From: Planctomycetota bacterium
Lineage (GTDB): Bacteria > Planctomycetota > Planctomycetia > Isosphaerales > Isosphaeraceae
DNA length: 64,000 nucleotides
NCBI GenBank assembly: GCA_028291545.1
Contig: JAQGHR010000072.1
Span: 186,001 to 250,000, forward strand
Direction: 5' to 3'
This document shows, piece by piece, positions 53,344 to 61,608 of the stretch. Every line of letters starts with the position of its first letter. Position 1 is the stretch's first letter. A program made the position numbers and the translations under genes. The notes under the pieces are model-generated. The model saw only the letters and a list, made by a program, of their open reading frames with translations. It ran no database searches and was not told the origin of the DNA.

Positions 53344-54449
53344 GGTGATTCTCATCCTAAACAAAGTTGATTGACCAAGTGAAATCGCCCGGCACTTGGT
53401 GACTCGAACAGGAGGGAGCGAACGCCGGCCGCGAATGGCGCGCCGTGGTGTTGTGAAAAATCTTTCAAATCGACCGGAGTCGAGCGTGACAGAACCAAGT
53501 CTACCCGATCTCGACTCGTTTGTAGGGAACGGACAGCGAGTCTCAACGAGTTTTTTCGAGATACAACTACATCTGGTGATTTTTAGAATCAGCCCCGCAC
53601 CGAAGATAGTGAAAATTTGTGCGTCGTTTAGATAAGATTGCGTCGCTCCATCCGAAATGGATTCGAAACGTAATTTGGGACACTCCGGTTGATGATTGGC
53701 CACGCGTCGGATGACGACTGGGGCGTCGCGGGAAGGAGAGCGACTCCGGTCGCGCACAGTGACTGCGCAGAAAAGCCTGGCTCAGCACCACCAACTGTGC
53801 TGAACGTCTGGTTCTCGACGGATTGAAGCGTGAGCTCCCGACACCCGGATGTAGTCACGAGCACGGCGATCGGTCCCCATCGATCCGGCAGCCGCAACTG
53901 GTGCTCGCCGCACGGATACCTCGGTCCGCTGTCGGCTCCAGGTCACGGTTCCCGGAGCGCGGTCACGCATCGGAGGACATTGCAGCAGCCGGCTCAGAAA
54001 GAACTTCAATCGGCGTGGCCGGCTTCCGCTTGAACTGGGGAGTTCGTAAGCGGGCCGGACGTGGATCGGACGAGCGAATTCATAGAACTGGGATTCAAAT
54101 CATGGACCGAATAATCGTACGTGGGAGGCACTCTCTCGTGACATGCGAGTTCGCCGAGGGCAACGCATTACTAAATGCTTGATGCGAAAACGAAACGAAC
54201 GGGCTAAATCCCGAGGAATCTCAACGGAGGTTCATTGATTCCGAGGGGCGATTCCGCTAATTTACCTAGGCGGATTGGCTTGTCCAGCGAAACCGAAGAT
54301 GTCGATCGTCGGATCTCTCACTAACCCCCTTCGATGACACGGCAGGCGGGTCGATCACCAAGCCAAAGCTAACGGACCTACGATCGGGACTCGCGGCCTG
54401 CGCAGGTCGTTGCGATCAGTCCCCACAACATGCACCGAAGGAACCCGAC
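53344..54449. other. intergenic region, about 1.1 kb, no gene recognised
   Basis: The stretch between the two divergent surface-protein genes is clearly more AT-rich than the rest of the window (TTTTTTCGAG, AAAATTTGTG). Frames open on both strands (53567-54182) are short, lack start signals and have unlike-protein composition. It should hold the promoters of both genes. No tRNA, riboswitch or repeat was recognised. Confidence 0.5.
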
Positions 54450-55235
54450 ATGATCAGACGAAATGCGTTACGCCTGGCGACCTGGTCCCTCGGCATTGCC
54501 GGGATCCTGGCCGCCAATGCCCCGTCCGCCCGCGCCGAGTACATCGAGTTCACGACGACCGTGACGGTCAGCCAGGTCGGGGGCACCTACACGCCGGCCG
54601 GTTCGACTTTCCCGATCGGCACCAAGCAGGTCACCCAAGGCTTCGACGAAGAACAGTTCACGCAAACGGCCCCCTATGCCGGCCTTAAAACGCCGGGTGG
54701 TAAGAATGAAGTGGACATGGTGGCCCTCCGATCCAACACCGATCGCAGGGATCCAAGTAACCCTCTGATCCTGGCACCGAATCACACGGATACGACCGGC
54801 TTGGGCACGGACATCGTGTTCGCGAACATCGTTGCCCGCCCCAACCGCACCATCAAGGAGGATGTCGCGTTCAACTACACGTACACAGTGACCCTTTATA
54901 ACTACGCGACCGACAACTCGTCCGTACTGCTCGGAACCGGGTCTTTTCAACTCACCGGTCGCATTTCGGGCAGTCTCGGAAACAATCAGGTCAACCTCGA
55001 CAATCTGCAGTTCGCGACCATCCCGGCCAACGGGATCGTGACGACGACCGATGGGGCTCGGTTCACGGTCACCACGGGCGGTTACACCGCACCGGGCCAG
55101 TCTAACGCCGGGACCTTGGGCGCGCACATCACGTTCACCCCCGTGCCCGAGCCGACCTCTTTGGCCCTGCTGGGCATCGGCAGCGTCGGCGCATTCGGGC
55201 TGTCCCGCCGCCGCAAGGCTCGGGCTACAGCTTGA
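54450..55235 (+). CDS. PEP-CTERM sorting domain protein
   Basis: This 261-residue exported protein has an N-terminal signal peptide (RRNALRLATWSLGIAGILAANAPSARA, cleaved after about residue 29). The middle is a Thr/Asn-rich beta-type region. The C-terminal sorting signal is VPEPTSLALLGIGSVGAFG followed by LSRRRKA. PEP-CTERM tails are recognised by exosortase, which processes proteins for surface or extracellular display, often in exopolysaccharide producers. No exosortase gene lies in the window. AAGGA lies before the ATG and a clear intrinsic terminator follows, so it is monocistronic. Confidence 0.93.
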   Translation: MIRRNALRLATWSLGIAGILAANAPSARAEYIEFTTTVTVSQVGGTYTPAGSTFPIGTKQVTQGFDEEQFTQTAPYAGLKTPGGKNEVDMVALRSNTDRRDPSNPLILAPNHTDTTGLGTDIVFANIVARPNRTIKEDVAFNYTYTVTLYNYATDNSSVLLGTGSFQLTGRISGSLGNNQVNLDNLQFATIPANGIVTTTDGARFTVTTGGYTAPGQSNAGTLGAHITFTPVPEPTSLALLGIGSVGAFGLSRRRKARATA

Positions 55236-55267
55236 TTGCATTCGACAGATTCCGGTAAACTCCATCT

Positions 55268-55305
55268 ACCCTATCGCGCTCTCTCGGCGGTAGGGTTCTT
55301 TTTTT
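55268..55305 (+). terminator. intrinsic terminator after the PEP-CTERM gene
   Basis: A perfect 10-bp stem, ACCCTATCGC with GCGGTAGGGT (one G-T pair), and a 9-base loop are followed by TCTTTTTTT. It starts 33 bases after the stop codon and is a textbook Rho-independent terminator. Confidence 0.92.
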
Positions 55306-55340
55306 GTGCGACGGAATCCCGACCGAGGATCGATTGATCG

Positions 55341-55961
55341 ATGAGACCGGATCGCTGGGCCGAGGCCATCGTCCACCTGCGCGGGGCGGACCCGCGCTGG
55401 CATCCCCTGATCGAGCGAGTGGGACCGTGTAGCCTGAGGCCACGCCGCGATCGGTTCGGGACGCTCGTCCGGGCCATTATCGGCCAGCAAATTTCGACGC
55501 GTGCCGCAGCGACGATCGACGCGAGGCTCCGCACCTTGGCCGGCGATCCCCACCGTCCCGAGTCTCTCATCGCCGTAGGCGAAGCCGGACTACGCGCCTG
55601 CGGCCTCTCGGGCGTCAAGGCGCGGTACGTCCTCAACCTCTCCGAGGCGGTCCAGAGCGGCCGGGTCCCTCTGACGAGGATCGGCACCCTCGAGGACGAT
55701 GCGATCAAGGCTCACCTGACCGCGATCAAGGGGATTGGACCCTGGACAGCCGAGATGTTCCTGGTCTTCTGCCTGAATCGCCGGGACATCCTGTCGGTCG
55801 GCGACCTGGGAGTGCGTGTCGGCCTCCGCGAGTTCCATGGGCTTGCCGAAGATCCCTCACCTGCGGAATGCGTGAGGCTGGCCGAACCCTGGCGACCGTT
55901 TCGCTCGGTGGCCATGTGGTATCTCTGGCGCTCGCTGGACACCCCCAAGAACTCGCCGTGA
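55341..55961 (+). CDS. DNA-3-methyladenine glycosylase II (AlkA-type HhH-GPD)
   Basis: This 206-residue base-excision repair enzyme removes alkylated purines. The HhH-GPD domain covers most of the protein: AIIGQQISTRAAATI, GLSGVKARYVLNL, the helix-hairpin-helix LTAIKGIGPWTAEMFL and the catalytic Asp in ILSVGDLGVRVG. The N-terminal domain of E. coli AlkA is missing, as in the short forms (MAG/AfAlkA-like). GAGGAT precedes the ATG. It stands alone, 36 bases after the terminator of the PEP-CTERM gene. Confidence 0.92.
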   Translation: MRPDRWAEAIVHLRGADPRWHPLIERVGPCSLRPRRDRFGTLVRAIIGQQISTRAAATIDARLRTLAGDPHRPESLIAVGEAGLRACGLSGVKARYVLNLSEAVQSGRVPLTRIGTLEDDAIKAHLTAIKGIGPWTAEMFLVFCLNRRDILSVGDLGVRVGLREFHGLAEDPSPAECVRLAEPWRPFRSVAMWYLWRSLDTPKNSP

Positions 55962-56269
55962 GGCCGGTTCGGTTGCGATGACATCTCGCCCGTGGGGCAC
56001 GCCCGGTTTGCCAATCAGGATGAGAACGGCCTGCGCAGCCTCCGGCGCATTTGCCCTGCGCCATTGTGAGCTGGGACCTGTTCGAGCGGCCGAGTCTGCG
56101 CGTATGGCGTTGGCTCTGGACGCGCTTGGCCACGCTGCGCAAGACGGAGGCTCGATTTCACCGCTGCGAATCCCTGGAGTCTTCGCCTTCGGCTCGCGAT
56201 GATGTTTCGGTCCGAACGATCGTCAAGCACGTTCCGGATCGTTCATCGTCTGTACCCGAGGGAGACACC
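55962..56269. other. intergenic region, 308 bases
   Basis: No gene is supported. The frame of the next gene is open upstream to 56051, but that part has no ribosome site and reads unlike protein. No RNA, repeat or clear promoter was recognised. Confidence 0.4.
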
Positions 56270-56893
56270 ATGGCCCGAACGAGCGTCAATGGATCAGGCA
56301 TCTCCGAGTCGGCTTCCTCCATGAAGTCGAAGCACTTGCGGCGTACGAGATTGCGTGCGGATCGCGCTCCCATCGTTCAGGAGTATGACGACTTCGGCGG
56401 CTCCGAAACGCTGTTCGAGCAATTCACCCAATCTTGCCGGGAGAGACTTGCCCCCTCCGATCCGCTCGAGGAGATCCTGGTTTCCCGTGTCATTGTTTCG
56501 GCATGGGCGCTTCGTTCGGAGGGCGCGGAGGTGAATGGGGAGACCACATCGTCGGCATCATGCGCCGAGCGATCTCTCGTTCGGGGGATGGTTGCCCTCG
56601 CACGACTTCGCGGCATCGGCTCGTTGGCGAGTCCTAACCTCCGTCGAGGTCTTGAGATGGAGAATTCAACGTCTCCCGAAGCGAGTCTTTGGCGGGAACG
56701 CCTCACCATGGATGCGAGCGTTTCCCCGGATTCGCCGGTCGTCAAAGGCACATGGATCACGGTGGGCCAGGTCATCTCGCGCATCGTGGATGGTTGGAGC
56801 TGGAGCGAGATCCTTCGGTCCTATCCCGAGTTGTGCCAGGACGACATCCGCGCCTGCCTCGCCTTCACCGTGGAAGACGAGGGATCACGATAA
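56270..56893 (+). CDS. DUF433-domain protein with planctomycete-type N-terminal region
   Basis: This is a 207-residue protein. Residues about 140-205 are a DUF433 domain (SPVVKGTWITVGQVISRIVDG, WSWSEILRSYPELCQDDIRA), a helix-turn-helix-like module often found as the antitoxin partner of PIN-like toxins. Residues about 50-110 (FTQSCRERLAPSDPLEEILVSRVIVSAWALR) resemble an N-terminal module of planctomycete hypothetical proteins, here fused in. The ATG at 56270 follows GAGGGAG. No toxin gene is adjacent; the next gene is Mrp on the other strand. It is probably an orphan regulator; the function is not known. Confidence 0.65.
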   Translation: MARTSVNGSGISESASSMKSKHLRRTRLRADRAPIVQEYDDFGGSETLFEQFTQSCRERLAPSDPLEEILVSRVIVSAWALRSEGAEVNGETTSSASCAERSLVRGMVALARLRGIGSLASPNLRRGLEMENSTSPEASLWRERLTMDASVSPDSPVVKGTWITVGQVISRIVDGWSWSEILRSYPELCQDDIRACLAFTVEDEGSR

Positions 56894-56964
56894 ATCGCCG
56901 TGTCGGTTGTTCTTACCCTCGAGGTGGACAGCCGCTGGGCCGGGTTCGCAAGGGAATCTCATCG

Positions 56965-58143
56965 CTAGTTCAGGATCTCAAGCTTCGGCATCTTCGGGGT
57001 CTTGATGTTCTGGATACTGATCTGTGCGGCAAGTTTTTCGACGACGCCCAGAAGGTAGGGGCGAGACGGGGAGCCGGGGTCGAGTGCCTCGCGAATCCTT
57101 CCTTCGTCCCCGCGTTCCCGGAGAAGGATATTGAGAGGGACCTCGCCCAGAAACGGCACGCCCATCTGTTCGGCTTTGCGACGAGCGCCTCCCTGGCCGA
57201 AAAGATAGGCTTTCTCATCACCGGGTGTATCGAAGAGGCCACCTGACTCGATCAACTGCTGGAGCTTGTGCCCGCCGCGGCCCTTCAGATAGGCGAGCAT
57301 ATCGAAGAAGCTCATGTTCTCGATCATCCCCAGCATCGGCACCTTCAACTGCCGGAACATGGCGATCGCGCGCACTGCATCGAGCAGCGCAACTTCTTGC
57401 GGCGTGCAAACCACGACCGCGCCGGTCAGGGGAAGGCTCTGGGCGAGGGTCAAGGGCACATCGCCCGTTCCCGGAGGGAGATCGATCACGAGGTAGTCGA
57501 GCTGGCCCCATTCGACCTGGTGGAGGAACTGTTGCATGATCCCGTGGAGCATCGGTCCTCGCATGATCATGGCCCGCTCGGGTTCGATCAAGGAACCCAT
57601 CGACATGATCTTGAGACCGTTGGCCTCGATCGGCTCGATCCGCTCTTTACCCGCCTCACCCCGGGCCATCGGGCGACCCGAGGCTCCGACGAGGTGCGGG
57701 ATCGAGGGTCCGTACACATCCGCATCCATCAGGCCGACCGAGGAGCCGTACGACTTCAGGCCATAGGCGATCGCCGCGGCCATGGTCGATTTGCCCACGC
57801 CCCCCTTGCCCGAGCCGACGGCGATCACGTTCTTCACGCCGGGGATATCGCCCTTTTCGATGACTCCCTTCCCCCGGACCTCCGCGCTCATCGTGATCTG
57901 AACGCGATACTCCGCACCGAGCCGTGCCGCCAAGGCCTCGCGAACTTCACGCTCGATCTGGGCTTTCAGCGGGCAAGCCGGGGTCGTCAGGTTGACGGTC
58001 AGAAAGATCGTTCCGTCTGCAACTTTCACATCCTTGATCATGCCCAGGTCGACCAGGTCGCGGCCGATTTCCGGATCCTTGACTCCCTTCAAGGCGTCGA
58101 GCACGTCTCTCTCGGTCAGTGTCGTCGTCTTCTTACCGAACAT
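56965..58143 (-). CDS. Mrp/ApbC-family P-loop ATPase without the CxxC motif
   Basis: This 392-residue protein has an N-terminal MIP18/DUF59 domain (residues 8-90, DPEIGRDLVDLGMIKDV, TTPACPL) and a ParA/MinD-like ATPase with deviant Walker A GSGKGGVGKST (110-120) and Walker B DLPPGTGD (220-227). Mrp proteins carry and transfer Fe-S clusters through a CxxC after the ENMSxF motif. Here IENMSFF (274-280) is followed by about 33 residues without Cys, and the protein has only Cys57 and Cys246. It therefore cannot bridge a cluster in the usual way. The ATG at 58143 has AAGGA 9 bases upstream. It lies 63 bases after the small gene at 58207. Confidence 0.92.
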   Translation of the reverse strand: MFGKKTTTLTERDVLDALKGVKDPEIGRDLVDLGMIKDVKVADGTIFLTVNLTTPACPLKAQIEREVREALAARLGAEYRVQITMSAEVRGKGVIEKGDIPGVKNVIAVGSGKGGVGKSTMAAAIAYGLKSYGSSVGLMDADVYGPSIPHLVGASGRPMARGEAGKERIEPIEANGLKIMSMGSLIEPERAMIMRGPMLHGIMQQFLHQVEWGQLDYLVIDLPPGTGDVPLTLAQSLPLTGAVVVCTPQEVALLDAVRAIAMFRQLKVPMLGMIENMSFFDMLAYLKGRGGHKLQQLIESGGLFDTPGDEKAYLFGQGGARRKAEQMGVPFLGEVPLNILLRERGDEGRIREALDPGSPSRPYLLGVVEKLAAQISIQNIKTPKMPKLEILN

Positions 58144-58206
58144 CGGGACAGGTCCTTGAAGGGAGGATTCACGGCGGGGCGTGAGAGGCATCTATGCAGG
58201 CGATTC

Positions 58207-58683
58207 TCAACGCGTCTCCGCGGGAGATCGCGCACCGACGGGGGCATCGAGGAACAGTTCCCAAGGTTCTCGCTCCGGCTTGCGATCCTCGGCCCAGCCG
58301 TCGGTCTCCGAACGCGAGCGAGCGAGTGGGGCCCACTCCGCAAGAATCGAGAGGACGCGAGGCGTTGGGGTCGTCGCGGGGAGCACGAGGGTCGCGCCCA
58401 ACTCGCGAGCGAGCAAGCCGCAGCCGGGAACCCGTGTCCCATCGAGTACCAGAATCAGAGCATTCGGGGCAACTCTGGCCGCCAGTTCGAGGTCGTCAAG
58501 GCCAGGTCGCAGTCGATCGCCGAGGGAAATCAAGACCAGCGTGCAGGCCGATCTCGCGACGGCTGACGAAAGGTCGCCACCGGATCGAGACTCGATCAGT
58601 TGGACCGACCAGGCCGCCACGCGATGGCGAAGCTGGGCTGCCCATCGACCGCGACGTTCGTGGACGATCAGGGAAACACGCAT
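58207..58683 (-). CDS. hypothetical protein (158 aa), response-regulator-like fold
   Basis: The 158-residue frame reads as a Rossmann-like alpha/beta protein: VSLIVHERRG, SACTLVLISLGDRLRPGLDDLELA, NALILVLDG and ATLVLPATTPTPRV, similar in layout to a receiver domain but without the phosphate-accepting Asp motif I would expect. The ribosome site is weak. It is on the same strand as mrp, 63 bases before it. The opposite strand is also open (an upstream extension of hom), so this call is moderate. Confidence 0.5.
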   Translation of the reverse strand: MRVSLIVHERRGRWAAQLRHRVAAWSVQLIESRSGGDLSSAVARSACTLVLISLGDRLRPGLDDLELAARVAPNALILVLDGTRVPGCGLLARELGATLVLPATTPTPRVLSILAEWAPLARSRSETDGWAEDRKPEREPWELFLDAPVGARSPAETR

Positions 58684-58851
58684 GCCGGACGATTCACGGG
58701 GGAATAATCGCGACGACGAATCGTCATCGCGGACTGCTCAGGATTCTAGCCGATTGTGCCCGTCAGGGCGAGATGCGGCCGTACGCGAGCCGGATCGGCG
58801 CGGTTCTCAGGGGAGCGATCGTGCTCGCCTTGTCGAGATTGTGGAACCTTT

Positions 58852-58870
58852 GTTAGGCTATCGGCCTAAC
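58852..58870. promoter_or_regulatory. inverted repeat upstream of the hom gene
   Basis: GTTAGGC and GCCTAAC are perfect complements across 5 bases (TATCG), extended by TTTG and CAAA with a one-base bulge. It lies 36 bases before the hom start, where an operator or short leader hairpin could be. Role is inference. Confidence 0.35.
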
Positions 58871-58906
58871 CAAACGTGCGAGCATAACTTTGAGCGCGGG
58901 AACGGG

Positions 58907-60211
58907 ATGGAACGTGTTGCGATCGGTTTGTTGGGTCTTGGCACGGTTGGTGCCGGGGTGGCGCGGCTGCTGGAGTCCGGGTCGGAACGAATCGCGCGAA
59001 GAACGGGACGACGGGTCGACCTGAAATGGGCCGTGGTTCGCAATCCGGACCGTCCTCGCGATTGTGCTCTCTCTTCGGACAGGATCGTTACAGATCCGCG
59101 CCTGGTACTGGACGACCCGGAAATCCGGGTTGTTGTCGAGGCGATCGGCGGTACCGAGCCGGCGCTAGCCTGGATTCTGGCCGCTCTTGCGGCGGGCAAG
59201 GACGTTGTCACGGCGAACAAGGCCCTGCTCGCGGAGCACGGCGCCGAGGTCTGTGCCCAGGCGAGAAAGTTCGGGAGGGCGGTCGCCTTTGAAGCCAGCG
59301 TTGCGGGAGGCATCCCGATCGTCCAGGCACTGAGTGTCGGGCTGGCGTCGAATCAGGTGCAGAACCTCTCGGCGATCGTCAATGGCACCTGCAATTTCAT
59401 CCTCTCGTCGATGGGTGTCTCCGGTGTCACCTATGAAGCCGCGCTGGCCGAGGCACAATTTCTCGGTTATGCCGAGGCCGACCCAACGCTCGACGTCGAC
59501 GGGACGGACACCGCACACAAGCTCGCGATCCTCGCCCAGATTGCCTTCGGGGCGAGCGTGACCACGAACGAAATCCCCCGTCGAGGGATCGATCAGCTCC
59601 AGGCTGCCGACATTCGTTACGCGGGTGAACTGGGCTATACGGTCAAGCTCCTCGCGTTGGCGAAGTTGTCCGAAGGCGGGCTGGAGCTTCGGGTTGCCCC
59701 GACGTTGGTGCGGAGGAGCACGCCCCTTGCCGAGGTCAAGGGTCCTTACAATGCGATCCGCATCGTGGGCGATGCCGTTGGAGACACGCTCTTCTACGGC
59801 CGTGGCGCCGGAGGGATGCCGACCGCGTCTTCCGTGGTCGCCGACCTCATGGACGTGCTTATCGGCCGCGCGGCGCTGACGTTTCGCTCCTCGAACTTCT
59901 GGCCGGAAGGGGCGTTGTCACCGACACTTGCATCGTCCACGCAGATCCGCAGCCGATATTACTTGAGGTTCAGCATCGCGGATCGCCCCGGCGTCATCGG
60001 GGCGGTCGCCCAGTCGCTCGGTCGTCATGGAATTAGCATCGCCAGCGTCATCCAGCACGATCCCGGAGATGACGATCACCCCGGCGCGCCGGTGCCTCTG
60101 GTCATCATGACGCATTCGGCGGTAGAAGCCGATGTCGTCGCCGCGATCGCGGAGATCGACGGGCTCGACGCCGTCCGGGCGCCGAGCGTTTGCCTGGGGG
60201 TCGAGGAGTGA
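58907..60211 (+). CDS. hom: homoserine dehydrogenase with C-terminal ACT domain
   Basis: Reduces aspartate semialdehyde to homoserine for threonine and methionine synthesis. This 434-residue protein has the NAD(P) site GLLGLGTVGAGV (7-18), VVTANKALLAEHG, the catalytic region FEASVAGGIPIVQAL, NGTCNFILSSM, GYAEADPTLDVDGTDTAHKL and a C-terminal ACT domain (about 350-430, FSIADRPGVIGAVAQSLGRHGISI) for feedback control, probably by threonine. The ATG at 58907 fits family length; the frame is open to 58181 without support. It heads the hom - apgM-like - lysC group. Confidence 0.95.
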   Translation: MERVAIGLLGLGTVGAGVARLLESGSERIARRTGRRVDLKWAVVRNPDRPRDCALSSDRIVTDPRLVLDDPEIRVVVEAIGGTEPALAWILAALAAGKDVVTANKALLAEHGAEVCAQARKFGRAVAFEASVAGGIPIVQALSVGLASNQVQNLSAIVNGTCNFILSSMGVSGVTYEAALAEAQFLGYAEADPTLDVDGTDTAHKLAILAQIAFGASVTTNEIPRRGIDQLQAADIRYAGELGYTVKLLALAKLSEGGLELRVAPTLVRRSTPLAEVKGPYNAIRIVGDAVGDTLFYGRGAGGMPTASSVVADLMDVLIGRAALTFRSSNFWPEGALSPTLASSTQIRSRYYLRFSIADRPGVIGAVAQSLGRHGISIASVIQHDPGDDDHPGAPVPLVIMTHSAVEADVVAAIAEIDGLDAVRAPSVCLGVEE

Positions 60212-60308
60212 CATCCCCACACGCAGAGCGGGTATCCTGTAGAACGTCCTCCCAGAGATACGACCGACCCGTGAGAGACGAAGGCGTGGTGAAACACGCC
60301 CGACACCG

Positions 60309-61553
60309 ATGAAATACGCGATCGTGATACCTGACGGTGCGTCGGATGAACCCCAGGACTCCCTCGGCGGCAAGACGCCGCTCCAGGCGGCTCATACGCC
60401 CGAGATGGATCGGGTCGCGCGCCAGGGAGTCACCGGGCTCGCTCGCAACGTCCCGGACCGCTTCATACCGGCCAGCGACGTCGCGACCTTGAGCCTCTTC
60501 GGTTACGACCCCGAAAGGTATTTCACCGGCCGTGCCCCCCTGGAAGCGGCCGCGATGGGTTACGCGCTCGGGCCGGACGACTGGGCCATCCGCTGTAACC
60601 TGATGACGATCGACGATGGCCGGATGACGGACTTTACCGCCGAACACATCACGAGCGAAGAAGGGCGGCCTTTGATCGAAGCCCTCTCTCGCGTCCTCAC
60701 CAGCTCCTATCCCAACCTGGAATTTCACCCCGGTGTCAGCTACCGCAACCTCATGATTTATCGGGGTCAACGCGGTGAGGTTCCGTTCGCCGATGACACC
60801 GTGACGACCCCTCCTCACGACGTGCCCGACCAACTCGCCCGTGACCATATGCCGACGGGGACGGGATCTCCGCTCCTGATGGAGTTGATGGTCCTCGGTT
60901 CGTTGACGATCAAGAATCATCCGGTGAATCTGGCCAGGATCGCAGCCGGAAAACGGCCCGCAAACGCCGTCTGGCTGTGGGGCCAGGGCAAGGCCCCGGC
61001 CCTGCCGAAGTTCGCGGATCTTCGAGGTCTCAAGGGGGCGATTATTTCGGCCGTGGACCTCGTCCGTGGCGTGGGCCTGCTGGCCGGTTGGGATCGTGTC
61101 GATGCCCCGGGCGCGACCGGCTATCTGGACACGGACTACGCCTCCAAAGGCCGCACCGCGATCCGGGCTCTGATCGATCATGATATCGTCTGCGTCCACG
61201 TCGAAGCTCCCGACGAAGCCTCCCACGAGGGGCGAGTGCGGGCCAAGGTGGAAGCCCTGGAGCGAATGGATCGTGACATCGTCGGCCCGCTACGTAAGGC
61301 GCTTGAGGCCCAAGGGCAATGGCGTCTCCTGATCTCGCCGGATCACTCGACGCTCCTTCGCACACGTGCCCACGATCGTGCTCCCGTTCCCTGGGCCATC
61401 GCAGGGCGAGGATTCATGTCGGAGGAAGGGTTCGCGTACGATAAGCCGGCCGGCTACGACGAACTCGCCGCCCAGTCCGGACCGAGATTTGAGGACGGTT
61501 GGCGGCTGATGGATTACTTCCTGTTCCAGGATGACCTGATCCGACCGAACTAG
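60309..61553 (+). CDS. ApgM-family phosphotransferase, candidate homoserine kinase
   Basis: This 414-residue protein of the archaeal-type cofactor-independent phosphoglycerate mutase group is part of the alkaline phosphatase superfamily. Metal and active-site segments are VIPDGASDEP, PASDVATLSLFGYDP (Ser56-Asp57), CVHVEAPDEASHEG and ISPDHST. A bacterial subfamily of ApgM proteins is proposed to be homoserine kinase because it sits with threonine genes in genomes lacking ThrB. Here it is between hom and aspartate kinase, which supports that over glycolysis. The sequence alone cannot decide. It starts 97 bases after hom and ends 55 bases before lysC. Confidence 0.85.
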   Translation: MKYAIVIPDGASDEPQDSLGGKTPLQAAHTPEMDRVARQGVTGLARNVPDRFIPASDVATLSLFGYDPERYFTGRAPLEAAAMGYALGPDDWAIRCNLMTIDDGRMTDFTAEHITSEEGRPLIEALSRVLTSSYPNLEFHPGVSYRNLMIYRGQRGEVPFADDTVTTPPHDVPDQLARDHMPTGTGSPLLMELMVLGSLTIKNHPVNLARIAAGKRPANAVWLWGQGKAPALPKFADLRGLKGAIISAVDLVRGVGLLAGWDRVDAPGATGYLDTDYASKGRTAIRALIDHDIVCVHVEAPDEASHEGRVRAKVEALERMDRDIVGPLRKALEAQGQWRLLISPDHSTLLRTRAHDRAPVPWAIAGRGFMSEEGFAYDKPAGYDELAAQSGPRFEDGWRLMDYFLFQDDLIRPN

Positions 61554-61608
61554 ATGTTTGAGACGGAACGAGTCGGATCGAGCAATTTACGTGAGTGGAG
61601 CCCCGGAC

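Noticed and set aside
53567-54182. Short open frames in the AT-rich gap between the two surface-protein genes
   Set aside because: No ribosome sites, overlapping frames on both strands, no protein-like pattern.
57268-58566. 432-residue plus-strand frame opposite mrp
   Set aside because: Mrp on the minus strand has intact P-loop and Walker B motifs; the plus frame is His/Arg-rich shadow.
58181-58906. 240-residue N-terminal extension of homoserine dehydrogenase
   Set aside because: The NAD-binding motif begins directly after the ATG at 58907, as in all family members; the extension has shadow composition.
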